From Arthrobacter sp. Soc17.1.1.1 (GTDB taxonomy: Bacteria > Actinomycetota > Actinomycetes > Actinomycetales > Micrococcaceae), in contig NZ_JBAJII010000001.1 of NCBI RefSeq assembly GCF_036867195.1, positions 2,108,001-2,172,000 on the forward strand: DNA of 64,000 nucleotides, read 5' to 3'. The notes beneath the pieces were generated by a model. The model worked only from the letters and a program-made list of their open reading frames with translations, did no database searches and was not told the origin of the DNA. How positions within the stretch are numbered: the first letter of the stretch is position 1; the number at the start of each line of letters is the position of its first letter. Positions 49,143 to 57,768 of the stretch are shown here, piece by piece. A program made the position numbers and the translations under genes.

Positions 49143-49474
49143 GTCTACCTTTCGATGATTTTTGCGGCGAAGAAGCGGACTCGCGCCACGGGGGCGTCCG
49201 CACTTCCTGGTGTCGCTGGCCTCCACTTGCGGAGAGCCGGGATTGGCCGCTTCCCGGTACTACAGTCCGCCGCGACCCTGGCCACCACCCCCGCGAGGCG
49301 GCAGGAGACCTGCTGCGGAGCATGGGAGGACGGCTGGTACACGACGACTTGCCAGTCAGCGCCCAATATTACCAGTGCGCGGGCCGGCAGGCCGAATCGG
49401 CCGCATCGGTCGGACCGGCCGCCCCGGTGAGGCCGCGGCCCGCCGCACTACCTCCTGCCTCCCGCTACGTCCCG
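49143..49474 (-). promoter_or_regulatory. rpsD upstream region with candidate -10
   Basis: A 332-nt gene-free stretch. On the minus strand TAATAT at 49371-49366 could be a -10 box, which would give rpsD a leader of about 215 nt, long enough for S4 autoregulation. The -35 is not clear. The 3' part near 49455-49490 repeats cgctacgtccc/cgctacttccc. Confidence 0.35.
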
Positions 49475-50959
49475 CTACTTCCCGCGGATGATCCTGCGCA
49501 GCCGCGAGAGGCGCGCGGAGATGTCCCGCTCCGTGCCGCGGTCCGTGGGCTCGTAGTAGTCCCGTCCCACGAGGTCGTCGGGGGCGTACTGCTGCAGGGC
49601 GATCCCGTGCGGCTCGTCGTGCGAGTACACGTATCCCCTGCCGTGTCCGAGCTGCGACGCCCCGGGGTAGTGGGCGTCCCGCAGGTGGGCGGGGATGCCC
49701 TGGCCGCGACCCGCCCGGACGTCCGCGATGGCGGCGTTGATGCCGTTGTAGGCCGCGTTGGACTTCGGCGCGGTGGCGATGTGCACCACGGCCTCTGCGA
49801 GGATGATGCGGGCCTCGGGCATGCCCACCAGCTGGACGGCCTGGGCGGCGGCGACGGCGGTCTGCAGCGCCGTCGGATCCGCCATCCCCACGTCCTCCGC
49901 CGCGGAGATCATGAGCCGTCGAGCGATGAAGCGGGGGTCCTCTCCGGCCTCGAGCATCCGGGCGACGTAGTGCAGGGCCGCGTCCACGTCGGAACCCCGG
50001 AGCGACTTGATGAACGCGCTCGCCACGTCGTAGTGCTGGTCACCGGCACGGTCGTAGCGCAGGGCGGCGACGTCCACGGCCTTCTCGGCGTGGTCGAGTG
50101 TCACCAGGACGGGCAGCAGCTCCTCCCCGTCGCCCCCGTCCTCCCTGTCCCCGTCCTCGGTCCCCGCGGCGGTCGTGGGGTGGCCCTGTCCGGGACCGCC
50201 CGCGTGCGCGTCGTGCGTGTCGCGTTCGGACCGGGCGACGCCGGCGGCTGCCTCCAGGGCCGTCAGCCCGCGCCGGGCGTCACCCGCGGCCAGGCGCACG
50301 AGGTGCTCGAGTGCCTCGGGGGACACCTCCACGGTGCCGGCGAGGCCGCGCTCGTCGCGGACGGCACGTTCGAGGAGGCCGCGGATGTCCGCCTCGTCCA
50401 GCGGCCTGAGGGTCTGCAGCAGCGAGCGCGAGAGCAGCGGCGATACCACGGAGAAGGAGGGGTTCTCGGTGGTGGCCGCGATCAGGACCACCCAGCCGTT
50501 CTCCACGCCGGGCAGCAGGGCATCCTGCTGGGCCTTGTTGAACCGGTGGATCTCGTCGAGGAACAGGACCGTGGTCTGCCGGTAGAGGTCGCGGGCGGTC
50601 AGGGCCTCGTCCATGACCCGCCGTACGTCCTTGACGCCTGCGGTGATGGCGGACAGTTCGACGAACGTCCGACCCTGGCCGCGTGCGATCACGTGCGCCA
50701 GCGTCGTCTTGCCGGTTCCCGGCGGGCCCCACAGGATCACCGACGACGGCGCTGCGTGCGCGCCGGGGTCGTGCTCGCCGGCGAGGGTGCGCAGCGGCGA
50801 CCCGCGGCCCAGCAGGTGCTGCTGACCGACCACCTCATCCAGCGAGCGCGGGCGCATGCGGACCGCCAGGGGGCTGCGCGGCCGCCCGGCGCCGGGCACG
50901 CGGCCACCCGCGGAGGGCGCGTCGTCGTCGTCCGCCGCCGCGCTGAATAGATCATTCAC
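49475..50959 (-). CDS. rarA: Replication-associated recombination protein A (RarA/MgsA)
   Basis: A 494-residue AAA+ ATPase related to clamp loaders that acts at blocked replication forks. Walker A is [18 protein letters not shown], Walker [18 protein letters not shown], sensor 1 [12 protein letters not shown], and the C-terminal MgsA tetramer domain has [20 protein letters not shown] and [14 protein letters not shown]. Between them is a 40-residue Gly/Asp-rich insert ([20 protein letters not shown]). The GTG at 50959 follows a TAACGT box by 7 nt, so it may be leaderless. A GTG-initiated frame extending to 51322 covers the opposite gene and is not used. Confidence 0.93.
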   Translation of the reverse strand: MNDLFSAAADDDDAPSAGGRVPGAGRPRSPLAVRMRPRSLDEVVGQQHLLGRGSPLRTLAGEHDPGAHAAPSSVILWGPPGTGKTTLAHVIARGQGRTFVELSAITAGVKDVRRVMDEALTARDLYRQTTVLFLDEIHRFNKAQQDALLPGVENGWVVLIAATTENPSFSVVSPLLSRSLLQTLRPLDEADIRGLLERAVRDERGLAGTVEVSPEALEHLVRLAAGDARRGLTALEAAAGVARSERDTHDAHAGGPGQGHPTTAAGTEDGDREDGGDGEELLPVLVTLDHAEKAVDVAALRYDRAGDQHYDVASAFIKSLRGSDVDAALHYVARMLEAGEDPRFIARRLMISAAEDVGMADPTALQTAVAAAQAVQLVGMPEARIILAEAVVHIATAPKSNAAYNGINAAIADVRAGRGQGIPAHLRDAHYPGASQLGHGRGYVYSHDEPHGIALQQYAPDDLVGRDYYEPTDRGTERDISARLSRLRRIIRGK

Positions 50960-50966
50960 AGCGTCA

Positions 50967-50972
50967 ACGTTA
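50967..50972 (-). promoter_or_regulatory. Candidate -10 box for leaderless rarA
   Basis: TAACGT on the minus strand, 7 nt before the GTG at 50959; no Shine-Dalgarno is present between them. Fits the TANNNT pattern of actinobacterial housekeeping promoters and a leaderless start. Confidence 0.45.
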
Positions 50973-51056
50973 CTGTGGGCCACTGACGCAGCGGGCCGCG
51001 CGGGTGCCGGCCGCAGCACCCATCGACTCGGGGCCCGTGCCCTGCGAAGGAGCACC

Positions 51057-51719
51057 GTGTCCACGACCAGGTCCGTGCTCGTCGAGGCACGGCGGCTCGA
51101 CGGCTGGCTCACGCGGTTCGAGCAGCGCAACGGCCCCGCCACCGTGCAGCCCGCCGGGGCTGCGCCGGGCTCCCTCGAGGTCCTCGCCGAGAACGGGTGC
51201 CGGGCGGTCCTGACGCCATCCCTCCCCCCGACCGCAGCCGGACCCGCAACGGGGCGGGACGGGCTCGTCGCCGCCCTGCTGTCGGGGATCGATCCGGCCG
51301 CGCCGGTGGGGCTGCTGCTCATCCGGCGCGGCGGCTACTCCGTGGGGGTGGCCCGGGACGGCTCGGTGGTGGCCTCGAAGACGGGTACGCGTTACGTCCA
51401 GGGCCGCACCGCCGCCGGCGGCTGGTCGCAGCAGCGCTTCGCCCGGCGTCGCGCCAACCAGGCCGATGCCCTCGTGGAGGACACAGCGGTCCGCGCCGCG
51501 GCGATCTTCTCCGCGCATCCGCCGTCCTGCCTGCAGCTCGGCGGGGACAGGACCCTCGCCGTCGCGGCGCTCGGCGAACCGGTCCTCGCGTCGGTCGCGG
51601 GCCTGCCGCAGGTCCCCTTCCTCACGGTGCCGGATCCGCGGCTCGCGGTCCTCGAGAAGGCGGCCGGATCGGCGCTGTCCGTACGGATCACCGTCACCGA
51701 TCCGCCCGCCGCCCCCTAG
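51057..51719 (+). CDS. acVLRF1-type peptidyl-tRNA hydrolase / release factor
   Basis: A 220-residue protein of the Vms1-like release-factor 1 (VLRF1) family in its actinobacterial form. The family signature is [17 protein letters not shown], with the glutamine expected to help hydrolyse peptidyl-tRNA on rescued large ribosomal subunits. Surrounding strands ([31 protein letters not shown]) fit the fold. The GTG at 51057 has AAGGAG 5 nt upstream; the upstream in-frame extension has no support. It ends 4 nt into the rpe stop (convergent overlap). Confidence 0.82.
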   Translation: MSTTRSVLVEARRLDGWLTRFEQRNGPATVQPAGAAPGSLEVLAENGCRAVLTPSLPPTAAGPATGRDGLVAALLSGIDPAAPVGLLLIRRGGYSVGVARDGSVVASKTGTRYVQGRTAAGGWSQQRFARRRANQADALVEDTAVRAAAIFSAHPPSCLQLGGDRTLAVAALGEPVLASVAGLPQVPFLTVPDPRLAVLEKAAGSALSVRITVTDPPAAP

Positions 51720-52381
51720 GACCGCCCGCGCGTCGCGGCCGTGCGCAGTGCGGTGATGGCGGCGCCGGCGTCGTCCGCCCCGTAGACGGAGGAGCCGGCC
51801 ACGAAGACGGTCGCGCCCGCGTCGGCCGCGCGGAGGATGGTCTCCTCCGTGATCCCGCCGTCCACCTGGATGACCAGCGGGAGGTCGGCGCCCCTGACGG
51901 CCTCGGCCGCGCGGCGGATCTTCGGCAGCGTGAGGTCCAGGAAGGACTGCCCGCCGAAGCCCGGCTCCACCGTCATCACGAGCAGCATGTCCAGCTCACC
52001 GAGCAGATCGAGGTAGGGCTCCACCGGTGTGGCCGGCCGGAGCGCCATCCCTGCCCGGGCGCCGGCGTCGCGCAGCTCCCGGGCCAGCTTCACGGGCGCG
52101 GCGGCGGCCTCCGCGTGGAAGGTCACGGACGCGGCCCCGGCCTCGGCGTACTGCGGTGCCCAGCGGTCCGCGTCCTCGATCATGAGGTGCACGTCGAGCG
52201 GCAGCGGGCTGACCTCCTGGATGCGCCGGACCACGGGCAGGCCGAGCGTCAGGTTCGGCACGAAATGGTTGTCCATCACGTCCACGTGCACCGCGTCGGC
52301 GGTGCCGATGCGCTGGAGCTCCGCCTCGAGGTTGACGAAGTCCGCGGAGAGGATGCTCGGGTTGATCCGGAGATGGGTCAC
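51716..52381 (-). CDS. rpe: Ribulose-phosphate 3-epimerase
   Basis: A 221-residue TIM-barrel epimerase of the pentose phosphate pathway. Motifs: [37 protein letters not shown] (metal His and Asp), [21 protein letters not shown] and [11 protein letters not shown]. The GTG at 52381 has AAAGGA 7 nt upstream; an ATG five codons earlier lacks a good site. It follows rsmB by 65 nt on the same strand. Confidence 0.95.
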   Translation of the reverse strand: MTHLRINPSILSADFVNLEAELQRIGTADAVHVDVMDNHFVPNLTLGLPVVRRIQEVSPLPLDVHLMIEDADRWAPQYAEAGAASVTFHAEAAAAPVKLARELRDAGARAGMALRPATPVEPYLDLLGELDMLLVMTVEPGFGGQSFLDLTLPKIRRAAEAVRGADLPLVIQVDGGITEETILRAADAGATVFVAGSSVYGADDAGAAITALRTAATRGRS

Positions 52382-52446
52382 AGCCGTTCCTTTCATTGCC
52401 GCAAGTCCGCGTGCGGCATCGCGGCCGCACACGATCGGACGCCTTG

Positions 52447-54030
52447 TTACGGAGTCTTCCTGATGAGCGCCAGGTACATCGCGTCCGTACCGTGCACGTG
52501 CGGCCAGAGCTGGGCACTCGCGCCGTGGCCGGCGTCGAGCCCTCCCGCGATGCTGACCGCGTCCAGCGCGGCGCCCGCGTCGACCCGCTCGAAACCGGTG
52601 CGCCGGCGGAGGCAGTCGTCGACGACGGCGTCGGTCTCGGCGTGGTGCGGCGAGCACGTGACGTAGGCGACCACGCCGCCCGGGGCGACGGCGTCGAGGG
52701 CCGAGGCGAGGAGCTCCCGCTGCAGCGGCGCGAGGGAGACCAGATCGGCGGGCTTGCGGCGCCACCGGGACTCGGGCCGGCGGCGCAGCGCGCCGAGCCC
52801 GGTGCAGGGCGCGTCGACGAGCACGCGGTCGTAGTGCGCCGGCTGGTCCCGGCCGATGTCCCGGCCGTCGCCGACGCGCACGGTCCAGGAGTCCTCGGGC
52901 AGGGGCCGCAGCGCCTGCCGGACCAGCTGGGCCCTGTGCGGCACCGGTTCGTTGGCCGTCAGGTGCACGCCGGTGTCCTGACCGAGGGCTGCCAGCAGTG
53001 CCGTCTTCCCGCCGGGGCCGGCGCACAGGTCGAGCCACCGCTCGGCGTCGTCCGTCCGCCGGTCGACGGGCACGGCGGCGAGGGCGCGCGCCACGAGCTG
53101 GGAGCCCGAGTCCTGGACGCGGATCGTGCCCGTCGAGACGCCCGGGAGCCGGCTGACGTCGCCACCGGAGTAGTAAGCGGAGCCTGGTGCGAGGAGGCCC
53201 GGCTCGGCTCCTTCGCCGAGGGCGTCGTCCAGCGTCGCGAGCCCGGGCAGGGCCACGAGGTGCACCACGGGTGCGGCGTTGTCAGCGGCGAGCAGCGCGT
53301 CGATCTCCGCGGCGTCGCGGCCATGGGCGACGAGCGCCTGGCGCAGGGCGCGGACGATCCACTCGGGGTGGCTGTGGGTCAGGGCGGCGATGGCGGTGGC
53401 GTCCGTCAGGCCGTCGACGAGTTCACCGATCCAGGCCTCGAGGTCGCGCGCGCTCACCTTGCGGAGTACGGCGTTCACGAGCGACGACGGGCCGGCCCCG
53501 ATGACGGCGCGCACGAGGCCCACGGTCTGGTCGAGCGCCGCATGCGCGGGCACGCGCATCGCGAGGAGCTGGTGCACCCCGATCCGCAGGGCGTCGAGCA
53601 CCGCGGGGTCCAGCTGGCCGAGGGGCCGGTCCACGCAGCGGGCCAGGACGGCGTCGTACGTCCCCTGGCCGCGCAGCGCGCCATAGGTGAGCTCCGTGGC
53701 GAAGCCGGCGTCGCGCCGGTCCAGGCGGTGCTTGCGGATACTCGCCGGCAGCACGAGGTTGGCGTACGCGTCCTCGGCGGCCACGGCACGCAGCACCTCG
53801 AAGGCGACGAGGCGGGCGGGGTCCGCGCGGCGCGTCCGCTGCGACGGGGCGGCCTGCGAGAACTGGCGCTCCCCACCCCGGTTGCGTTCACGCCCCTGGT
53901 CGTTGCGGCGACGGTTGCCGCCGCCCTGCCCGCCGCTCCTGCCGGACCCGGGTCCGCGGGACGGGCCCTGTCCCCCGCCGCTCCCGGACCCGCGGTCGGC
54001 CCCGCCGTTCGATTCGCCGTTCGCCGTCAC
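52447..54030 (-). CDS. rsmB: RsmB-type 16S rRNA cytosine-5 methyltransferase
   Basis: A 527-residue rRNA m5C methyltransferase. A disordered Gly/Arg-rich N-terminus of about 65 residues ([29 protein letters not shown]) precedes a NusB-like RNA-binding domain and the Rossmann methyltransferase: SAM loop [37 protein letters not shown] and the catalytic Cys in [10 protein letters not shown]. The GTG start overlaps the fmt stop as GTGA. The long RGG-like tail is larger than in E. coli RsmB. Confidence 0.93.
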   Translation of the reverse strand: MTANGESNGGADRGSGSGGGQGPSRGPGSGRSGGQGGGNRRRNDQGRERNRGGERQFSQAAPSQRTRRADPARLVAFEVLRAVAAEDAYANLVLPASIRKHRLDRRDAGFATELTYGALRGQGTYDAVLARCVDRPLGQLDPAVLDALRIGVHQLLAMRVPAHAALDQTVGLVRAVIGAGPSSLVNAVLRKVSARDLEAWIGELVDGLTDATAIAALTHSHPEWIVRALRQALVAHGRDAAEIDALLAADNAAPVVHLVALPGLATLDDALGEGAEPGLLAPGSAYYSGGDVSRLPGVSTGTIRVQDSGSQLVARALAAVPVDRRTDDAERWLDLCAGPGGKTALLAALGQDTGVHLTANEPVPHRAQLVRQALRPLPEDSWTVRVGDGRDIGRDQPAHYDRVLVDAPCTGLGALRRRPESRWRRKPADLVSLAPLQRELLASALDAVAPGGVVAYVTCSPHHAETDAVVDDCLRRRTGFERVDAGAALDAVSIAGGLDAGHGASAQLWPHVHGTDAMYLALIRKTP

Positions 54031-55067
54031 TCGAACACCAGCTCCCCGCGCGCTGCCGCGCCTCGTGCCCAGTCAAGGGCGTTCATCATCTTCTTGCCGG
54101 CGGGCTGCAGCTCGCCGAGGACCACGGCGCCCGAGCCCGTCCCGACGAGGACCTGCCGCCCGGCGACCTTCAGCGCACCCGGCGTGAGGGGCGCGCCGGA
54201 TCCCCCACCGACCGGCGCGTCCGCGCCGCCGGCATCATCCGCACTGTCTGCACTGTCTGCACTGTCTGCACTGTCCGCACCGACTGCACCGACTGCACTG
54301 TCCGCACTGTCCGCACTGTCCGTGACGGGCGTGACGGGGCCGAGCTTCACGCGCTGCCCGTCGAGGGTGGTCCACGCGCCGGGTTCCGGGGTGACGGCGT
54401 TGATGCGCCGGCGGACGGCGGCGGCGGGCTGGGACCAGTCGATCCGGGCGTCGTCGATGGTGAGTTTCGGGGCGAAGCTCGGATCCCCGGTCTGCGGCGT
54501 CGCGGTGACGCGACCCGCCGAGAGGCCCGAGAGTGTCTGCACGAGGAGGATCGCGCCGCTGTGCGCGAGGCGCCCGAGGACCTCCCCGCTCGTCGCGGAC
54601 GGTTCGAGGGTCTCGGTCATCACCCCGAAAACGGGTCCGGTGTCGAGCCCCTCCTCGAGGAGGAACGTGGTCGCCCCGGTGACGTCGTCCCCGGCGAGGA
54701 CCGCGTGCTGCACGGGCGCGGCGCCCCGCCAGGCGGGCAGCACGGAGAAGTGCAGGTTGATCCAGCCGTGCTCGGGGACGGACAGACCGGCGGGCGGCAC
54801 GATACCCCCGTAGGCCACGATGGCCGCCGCCTCGAGCCCGAGGGTGCCGAGGTGCTCGATCAGCTCCGGGGTGAAGCGGTTGGCCTTGACCACCCGCAAC
54901 CCGAGCTCGTGCGCGGCCACGGCGACGGGGCTCGGGGTCAGCACCTTCCGGCGCCCGACGGGCGCGTCCACGCGCGTGAGGACGGCGGCGACGTCGAAGC
55001 CGGCCTCCACGAGGGCCCTGAGTGACGGCACGGCGACCTCGGGCGTGCCCGCGAAGAGGATCCTCAT
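54027..55067 (-). CDS. fmt: Methionyl-tRNA formyltransferase with repeat insert
   Basis: A 346-residue enzyme that formylates initiator Met-tRNA. The catalytic domain shows RILFAGTPEVAVPSLRAL, YGGIVPPAGLSVPEHGWINL with HFSVLPAWRGAAPVQ and the TTFLLEEGLDTGP motif. In the C-terminal tRNA-binding domain, after VKLGPVTPV, a 9-nt repeat inserts about 35 residues of Asp-Ser-Ala repeats (DSADSADSAVGAVG), making the protein some 30 residues longer than usual. It overlaps def by 4 nt. Confidence 0.94.
   Translation of the reverse strand: MRILFAGTPEVAVPSLRALVEAGFDVAAVLTRVDAPVGRRKVLTPSPVAVAAHELGLRVVKANRFTPELIEHLGTLGLEAAAIVAYGGIVPPAGLSVPEHGWINLHFSVLPAWRGAAPVQHAVLAGDDVTGATTFLLEEGLDTGPVFGVMTETLEPSATSGEVLGRLAHSGAILLVQTLSGLSAGRVTATPQTGDPSFAPKLTIDDARIDWSQPAAAVRRRINAVTPEPGAWTTLDGQRVKLGPVTPVTDSADSADSAVGAVGADSADSADSADSADDAGGADAPVGGGSGAPLTPGALKVAGRQVLVGTGSGAVVLGELQPAGKKMMNALDWARGAAARGELVFE
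54241..54321 (-). repeat. 9-nt tandem repeat, nine units, inside fmt
   Basis: Nine consecutive units of gcactgtct, gcactgtcc or gcaccgact. The coding strand gives Asp-Ser-Ala and Gly-Ala-Val triplets. Blocks of identical units (three, then two, then three) suggest recent slippage or duplication. Confidence 0.92.
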
Positions 55068-55657
55068 CGGGTGGTCCTGCCGAACGCGCCGCTGCCGCCG
55101 CTGCCGGGGGTGAAGCTCGACCCGAGGGTGCGGGCGCGCTCCGCCGCGGTGCGCGATGTGACGAGGTTGTAGTCCGCGCTCCGGATGGCCCGAAGGGCGT
55201 TCCTGCGGTCCTCACCCTCGAGACGGTCGATGTACAGGGTGCCGCGCAGGTGGTCCGTCTCGTGCTGCAGGGCACGCGCGAGCATGCCCGTGCCCTCGAC
55301 CACGACGTCCTGGCCGGAGATGTCCTTGCCGGTGACGCGGGCCCAGTCCGTCCTGTCGACGTAGCTGCCGAGACCGGGGACGGACAGGCAGCCCTCGACG
55401 TCGGACTCCCCCTGGGACGCGCCGTCGGTCTCGAGCACCGGATTCACCACGTGACCCTGCGCTCCGTCCACGCGATAGGTGAAGACCTGCAGCCCGATCC
55501 CCACCTGCGGTGCGGCGAGCCCCGCGCCCTGCACGTCGATCATGGTCTCGGTCATGTCCTCGACCAGCCGGGCGAGCTCCGGTCCGAATTCGGTCACCGC
55601 GGCGGCCGGCGTGCGGAGGATCGGATCGCCGATCATGCGGATACTCAGGACGGCCAT
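55064..55657 (-). CDS. def: Peptide deformylase
   Basis: A 197-residue metal hydrolase that removes formyl groups from new proteins. Motif 1 is GAGLAAPQVGIGLQ, motif 2 EGCLSVPGLG (metal Cys) and motif 3 LQHETDHLRGTLY (HExxH). Product and substrate partner fmt is next and overlaps by 4 nt, followed by rsmB. The C-terminus has a short basic Ser/Gly tail. Confidence 0.96.
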   Translation of the reverse strand: MAVLSIRMIGDPILRTPAAAVTEFGPELARLVEDMTETMIDVQGAGLAAPQVGIGLQVFTYRVDGAQGHVVNPVLETDGASQGESDVEGCLSVPGLGSYVDRTDWARVTGKDISGQDVVVEGTGMLARALQHETDHLRGTLYIDRLEGEDRRNALRAIRSADYNLVTSRTAAERARTLGSSFTPGSGGSGAFGRTTR

Positions 55658-55803
55658 CGGTGCTTGTTCCTCGCTTCGGTCAAGGACTGCGCAGGGAGGC
55701 GCAGGACGGGATACGGTCCGCGGCGCTGGGCCGCGAGGTTCCCGTCAATCCTAGTGCCGACGCGCCGCGCACGACGGACGGAGTGTCTCCGGACCGGGTC
55801 GGC

Positions 55804-56679
55804 TCAGGCCGGCAGGGCTGATCCTGCGGGCACCGACGGGGCGGGCGGCGGGCCGATGGGCAGCAGCGCCCGGCCGGCCTCCTCGGCGTCGAGCCCCGCC
55901 TCCCACGCGCGGCGCAGGGCGCAAAAGCGCAGCCAGTGCTTCCTCAGCACCTCCGGGTTGGCACGCATGGCGCGGACCTCGGTCTGCCCCACGGCGACGC
56001 CGAGCAGCAGGGGCTGGTCGCCGTGCGGCCAGGCACGCCACTCCCCCTTCTGCGGGTCCACGAGGCATTCCTCCGCCTTCATCCCGGCCACGAGCTGCAT
56101 CACCACCTTGTCGTCGAGGGCCTTCACGAAGCCGTCCCGGTCGGTGTTCTTGGTCTTGTAGTCGATCAGGCAGGTACGTCCGCCGATCGTCGCCACAAGG
56201 TCGAGCGTCCCCGCGTAGCCGAGCTCGGTGTTCCAGACGGTCAGCTCGGGTTCCACCGGGCGGACGTCGTAGAGGCTCCACCATTCGTCGAACCGCTGGG
56301 CGAAACCGGCCTCGCCGTTCTCCTCGAGGGCGAGGCGGGCGGCGTCGAGCTCCTCCGGACGGCCGAGCGCGCGCAGCGCCACCTGCTCGCAGTAGTGGTG
56401 GACCCGGGTGCCGCGCAGGGCCGCCTCGTCCCGGTAGCGCTCGGCCGCGGAGGCCGCGTCCCTGACCGCGGACCGCAGCTCGGACGGGTTGCCGAGCGCC
56501 ACGGGCAGCCGCGGATCCCGCGAGAGCGCACTGGCCGCCATGTGGCCGAACCAGCCGCCGAGCGAGGTGGGCAGCTGCGAGATCACCGTGGTGATGGACG
56601 GGACGGAGGGCTGGTCCGAGGTGGAGCGGGCATACATCCTGCCGTGGGGCGTTGCGTGTGCGAGGAGCGGGGCGGTCAT
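55804..56679 (-). CDS. PD-(D/E)XK nuclease-like protein
   Basis: A 291-residue protein with a RecB/Cas4-like PD-(D/E)XK fold: GTRVHHYCEQVALRALG contains the leading helix, and YAGTLDLVATIGGRTCLIDY followed by KTKN gives the D...DxK catalytic set (GTLD, then IDYKT). No helicase or iron-sulfur Cys cluster is present. Actinobacterial homologues are uncharacterised; a DNA processing role is inferred from the fold. Stands alone between def and the tRNA cluster. Confidence 0.78.
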   Translation of the reverse strand: MTAPLLAHATPHGRMYARSTSDQPSVPSITTVISQLPTSLGGWFGHMAASALSRDPRLPVALGNPSELRSAVRDAASAAERYRDEAALRGTRVHHYCEQVALRALGRPEELDAARLALEENGEAGFAQRFDEWWSLYDVRPVEPELTVWNTELGYAGTLDLVATIGGRTCLIDYKTKNTDRDGFVKALDDKVVMQLVAGMKAEECLVDPQKGEWRAWPHGDQPLLLGVAVGQTEVRAMRANPEVLRKHWLRFCALRRAWEAGLDAEEAGRALLPIGPPPAPSVPAGSALPA

Positions 56680-56746
56680 GGCTCCAGTCTCTCAGGTGCC
56701 TCTGACAGCCCCGCGCCGCAGCGACGACCGGCCGACCACCGGCCGA

Positions 56747-56776
56747 TTGGACGAACCCTCAAACGTCCTATAGAGT
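56747..56776 (+). promoter_or_regulatory. Promoter of the tRNA cluster
   Basis: TTGGAC at 56747 and TATAGA/TAGAGT at 56769-56776 with a 16- or 18-nt spacer. The strongest sigma-70-type match in the window by eye, ending 76 nt before the first tRNA. Confidence 0.6.
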
Positions 56777-56852
56777 TTTTTCTCGTTGGAAAACGAAGAA
56801 ACACCGCGAAATGCAGGTCATGGAGCGGGGTTCTCGGGTCTGTTCTCCTTCT

Positions 56853-56926
56853 GCGGACGTAGCTCAGCTGGCTAGAGCACCACCTTGCCAAGGTGGATGT
56901 CGCGGGTTCGAATCCCGTCGTCCGCT
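56853..56926 (+). tRNA. tRNA-Gly (GCC)
   Basis: Acceptor gcggacg pairs with cgtccgc, T-loop cgggttcgaatcccg is standard, and the anticodon loop contains GCC. CCA is not encoded. An identical copy is at 57201-57274. Confidence 0.97.
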
Positions 56927-56978
56927 CGCAAGTCACTGTTCGGCCGGATCAGTCCGGTGGCCGGGGTCACCCGGTCAT

Positions 56979-57049
56979 GGTGGGGTGGCCGAGAGGCGAG
57001 GCAGCGGCCTGCAAAGCCGTATACGCGGGTTCGAATCCCGTCCCCACCT
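56979..57049 (+). tRNA. tRNA-Cys (GCA)
   Basis: Acceptor ggtgggg with ccccacc, T-arm cgggttcgaatcccg, anticodon loop ctgcaaa with GCA. CCA not encoded. Confidence 0.95.
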
Positions 57050-57099
57050 CTCGACGGGACGGGCACGAGTACGGACAGAAGTACGAGCACCATGAAAAT

Positions 57100-57171
57100 G
57101 GGCGATTGGCGCAGCGGTAGCGCGCTTCCCTGACACGGAAGAGGTCACTGGTTCGATCCCAGTATCGCCCA
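57100..57171 (+). tRNA. tRNA-Val (GAC)
   Basis: Acceptor gggcgat with atcgccc, T-arm ctggttcgatcccag, anticodon loop ctgacac with GAC. CCA not encoded. Confidence 0.96.
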
Positions 57172-57176
57172 CGACG

Positions 57177-57200
57177 GCGCCCCCTCGGGGGCGCTTTTTT
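57177..57200 (+). terminator. Rho-independent terminator between tRNA-Val and tRNA-Gly
   Basis: Seven GC pairs (gcgcccc with ggggcgc) around a ctcg loop, followed directly by six T. It lies immediately before the second tRNA-Gly. Confidence 0.85.
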
Positions 57201-57274
57201 GCGGACGTAGCTCAGCTGGCTAGAGCACCACCTTGCCAAGGTGGATGTCGCGGGTTCGAATCCCGTCGTCCGCT
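57201..57274 (+). tRNA. tRNA-Gly (GCC), second identical copy
   Basis: Identical base for base to the tRNA at 56853-56926. It starts right after the T run of the upstream terminator, so it has no visible promoter of its own. Confidence 0.97.
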
Positions 57275-57277
57275 CGC

Positions 57278-57311
57278 AGACCGGTCCTGAGAAGGACCGG
57301 TCTTTTTCTTT
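57278..57311 (+). terminator. Terminator after the second tRNA-Gly
   Basis: An 11-bp perfect stem (57278-57288 with 57293-57303), gaga loop, then ttttctttg. Closes the tRNA cluster. Confidence 0.85.
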
Positions 57312-57419
57312 GCCCCGTGCGGGCCGGCGCGGACTTCTCCCAGGACATCCCCATCCTGCTCGCCTATGATGGACGGAGCGGAAACGGTCCTGCGTTTCCA
57401 CGACCGAAAGGAGGTGTCC

Positions 57420-57671
57420 GTGGGTTTATTGGACGGGCTCAAGGACAAGGCCGGCGCCCTCGCGGGTAAGGCGACCGAACTCATTGGCGATAATTCCGAC
57501 AAGGTGAAGAACGGCATCGGGAAGGCCGGCGATTTCGTCGACGGCAAGACCCATGGCAAGTACTCGCACCACATCGACGGAGTGCAGACGAAGGCTTCGG
57601 CGATGGTCGACCAGATCGACAAGAAGGACGGCAAGGGCGACGTCGGCCCTACCCCTCCGCCGGCCGTGTGA
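57420..57671 (+). CDS. MT0933-like antitoxin family protein, orphan
   Basis: An 83-residue protein with the family opening LLDGLKDKAGALAGKATEL and DKVKNGIGKAGDFVDGKT, matching the MT0933 antitoxin family of Mycobacterium. A perfect AAAGGAGG precedes the GTG at 57420. In Mycobacterium the family is paired with a polyketide cyclase-like toxin; no toxin gene lies on either side here, so the protein may have another role, such as a small DNA- or stress-related factor. The C-terminus is a Gly/Pro tail. Confidence 0.75.
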   Translation: MGLLDGLKDKAGALAGKATELIGDNSDKVKNGIGKAGDFVDGKTHGKYSHHIDGVQTKASAMVDQIDKKDGKGDVGPTPPPAV

Positions 57672-57690
57672 TCCCAGCCTGGCAATAAGG

Positions 57691-57724
57691 AGCGCCGGTC
57701 CCGCCGAGAGGCGGCACCGGCGCT
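57691..57724. terminator. Bidirectional hairpin between convergent genes
   Basis: agcgccggt at 57691 pairs with accggcgct at 57716, extended by an inner ccgcc/ggcgg stem. Lies between the antitoxin-like gene and zapE, which converge. Confidence 0.7.
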
Positions 57725-57768
57725 TCCTGCTTTCCTGCCCCCCTGGCGTACCGGGGGGCGGGGTGCGG

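Noticed and set aside
56853..57274. Duplicate tRNA-Gly as attachment-site repeats of an integrated element
   Set aside because: Only other tRNAs and a terminator lie between the copies; no integrase or phage gene is present.
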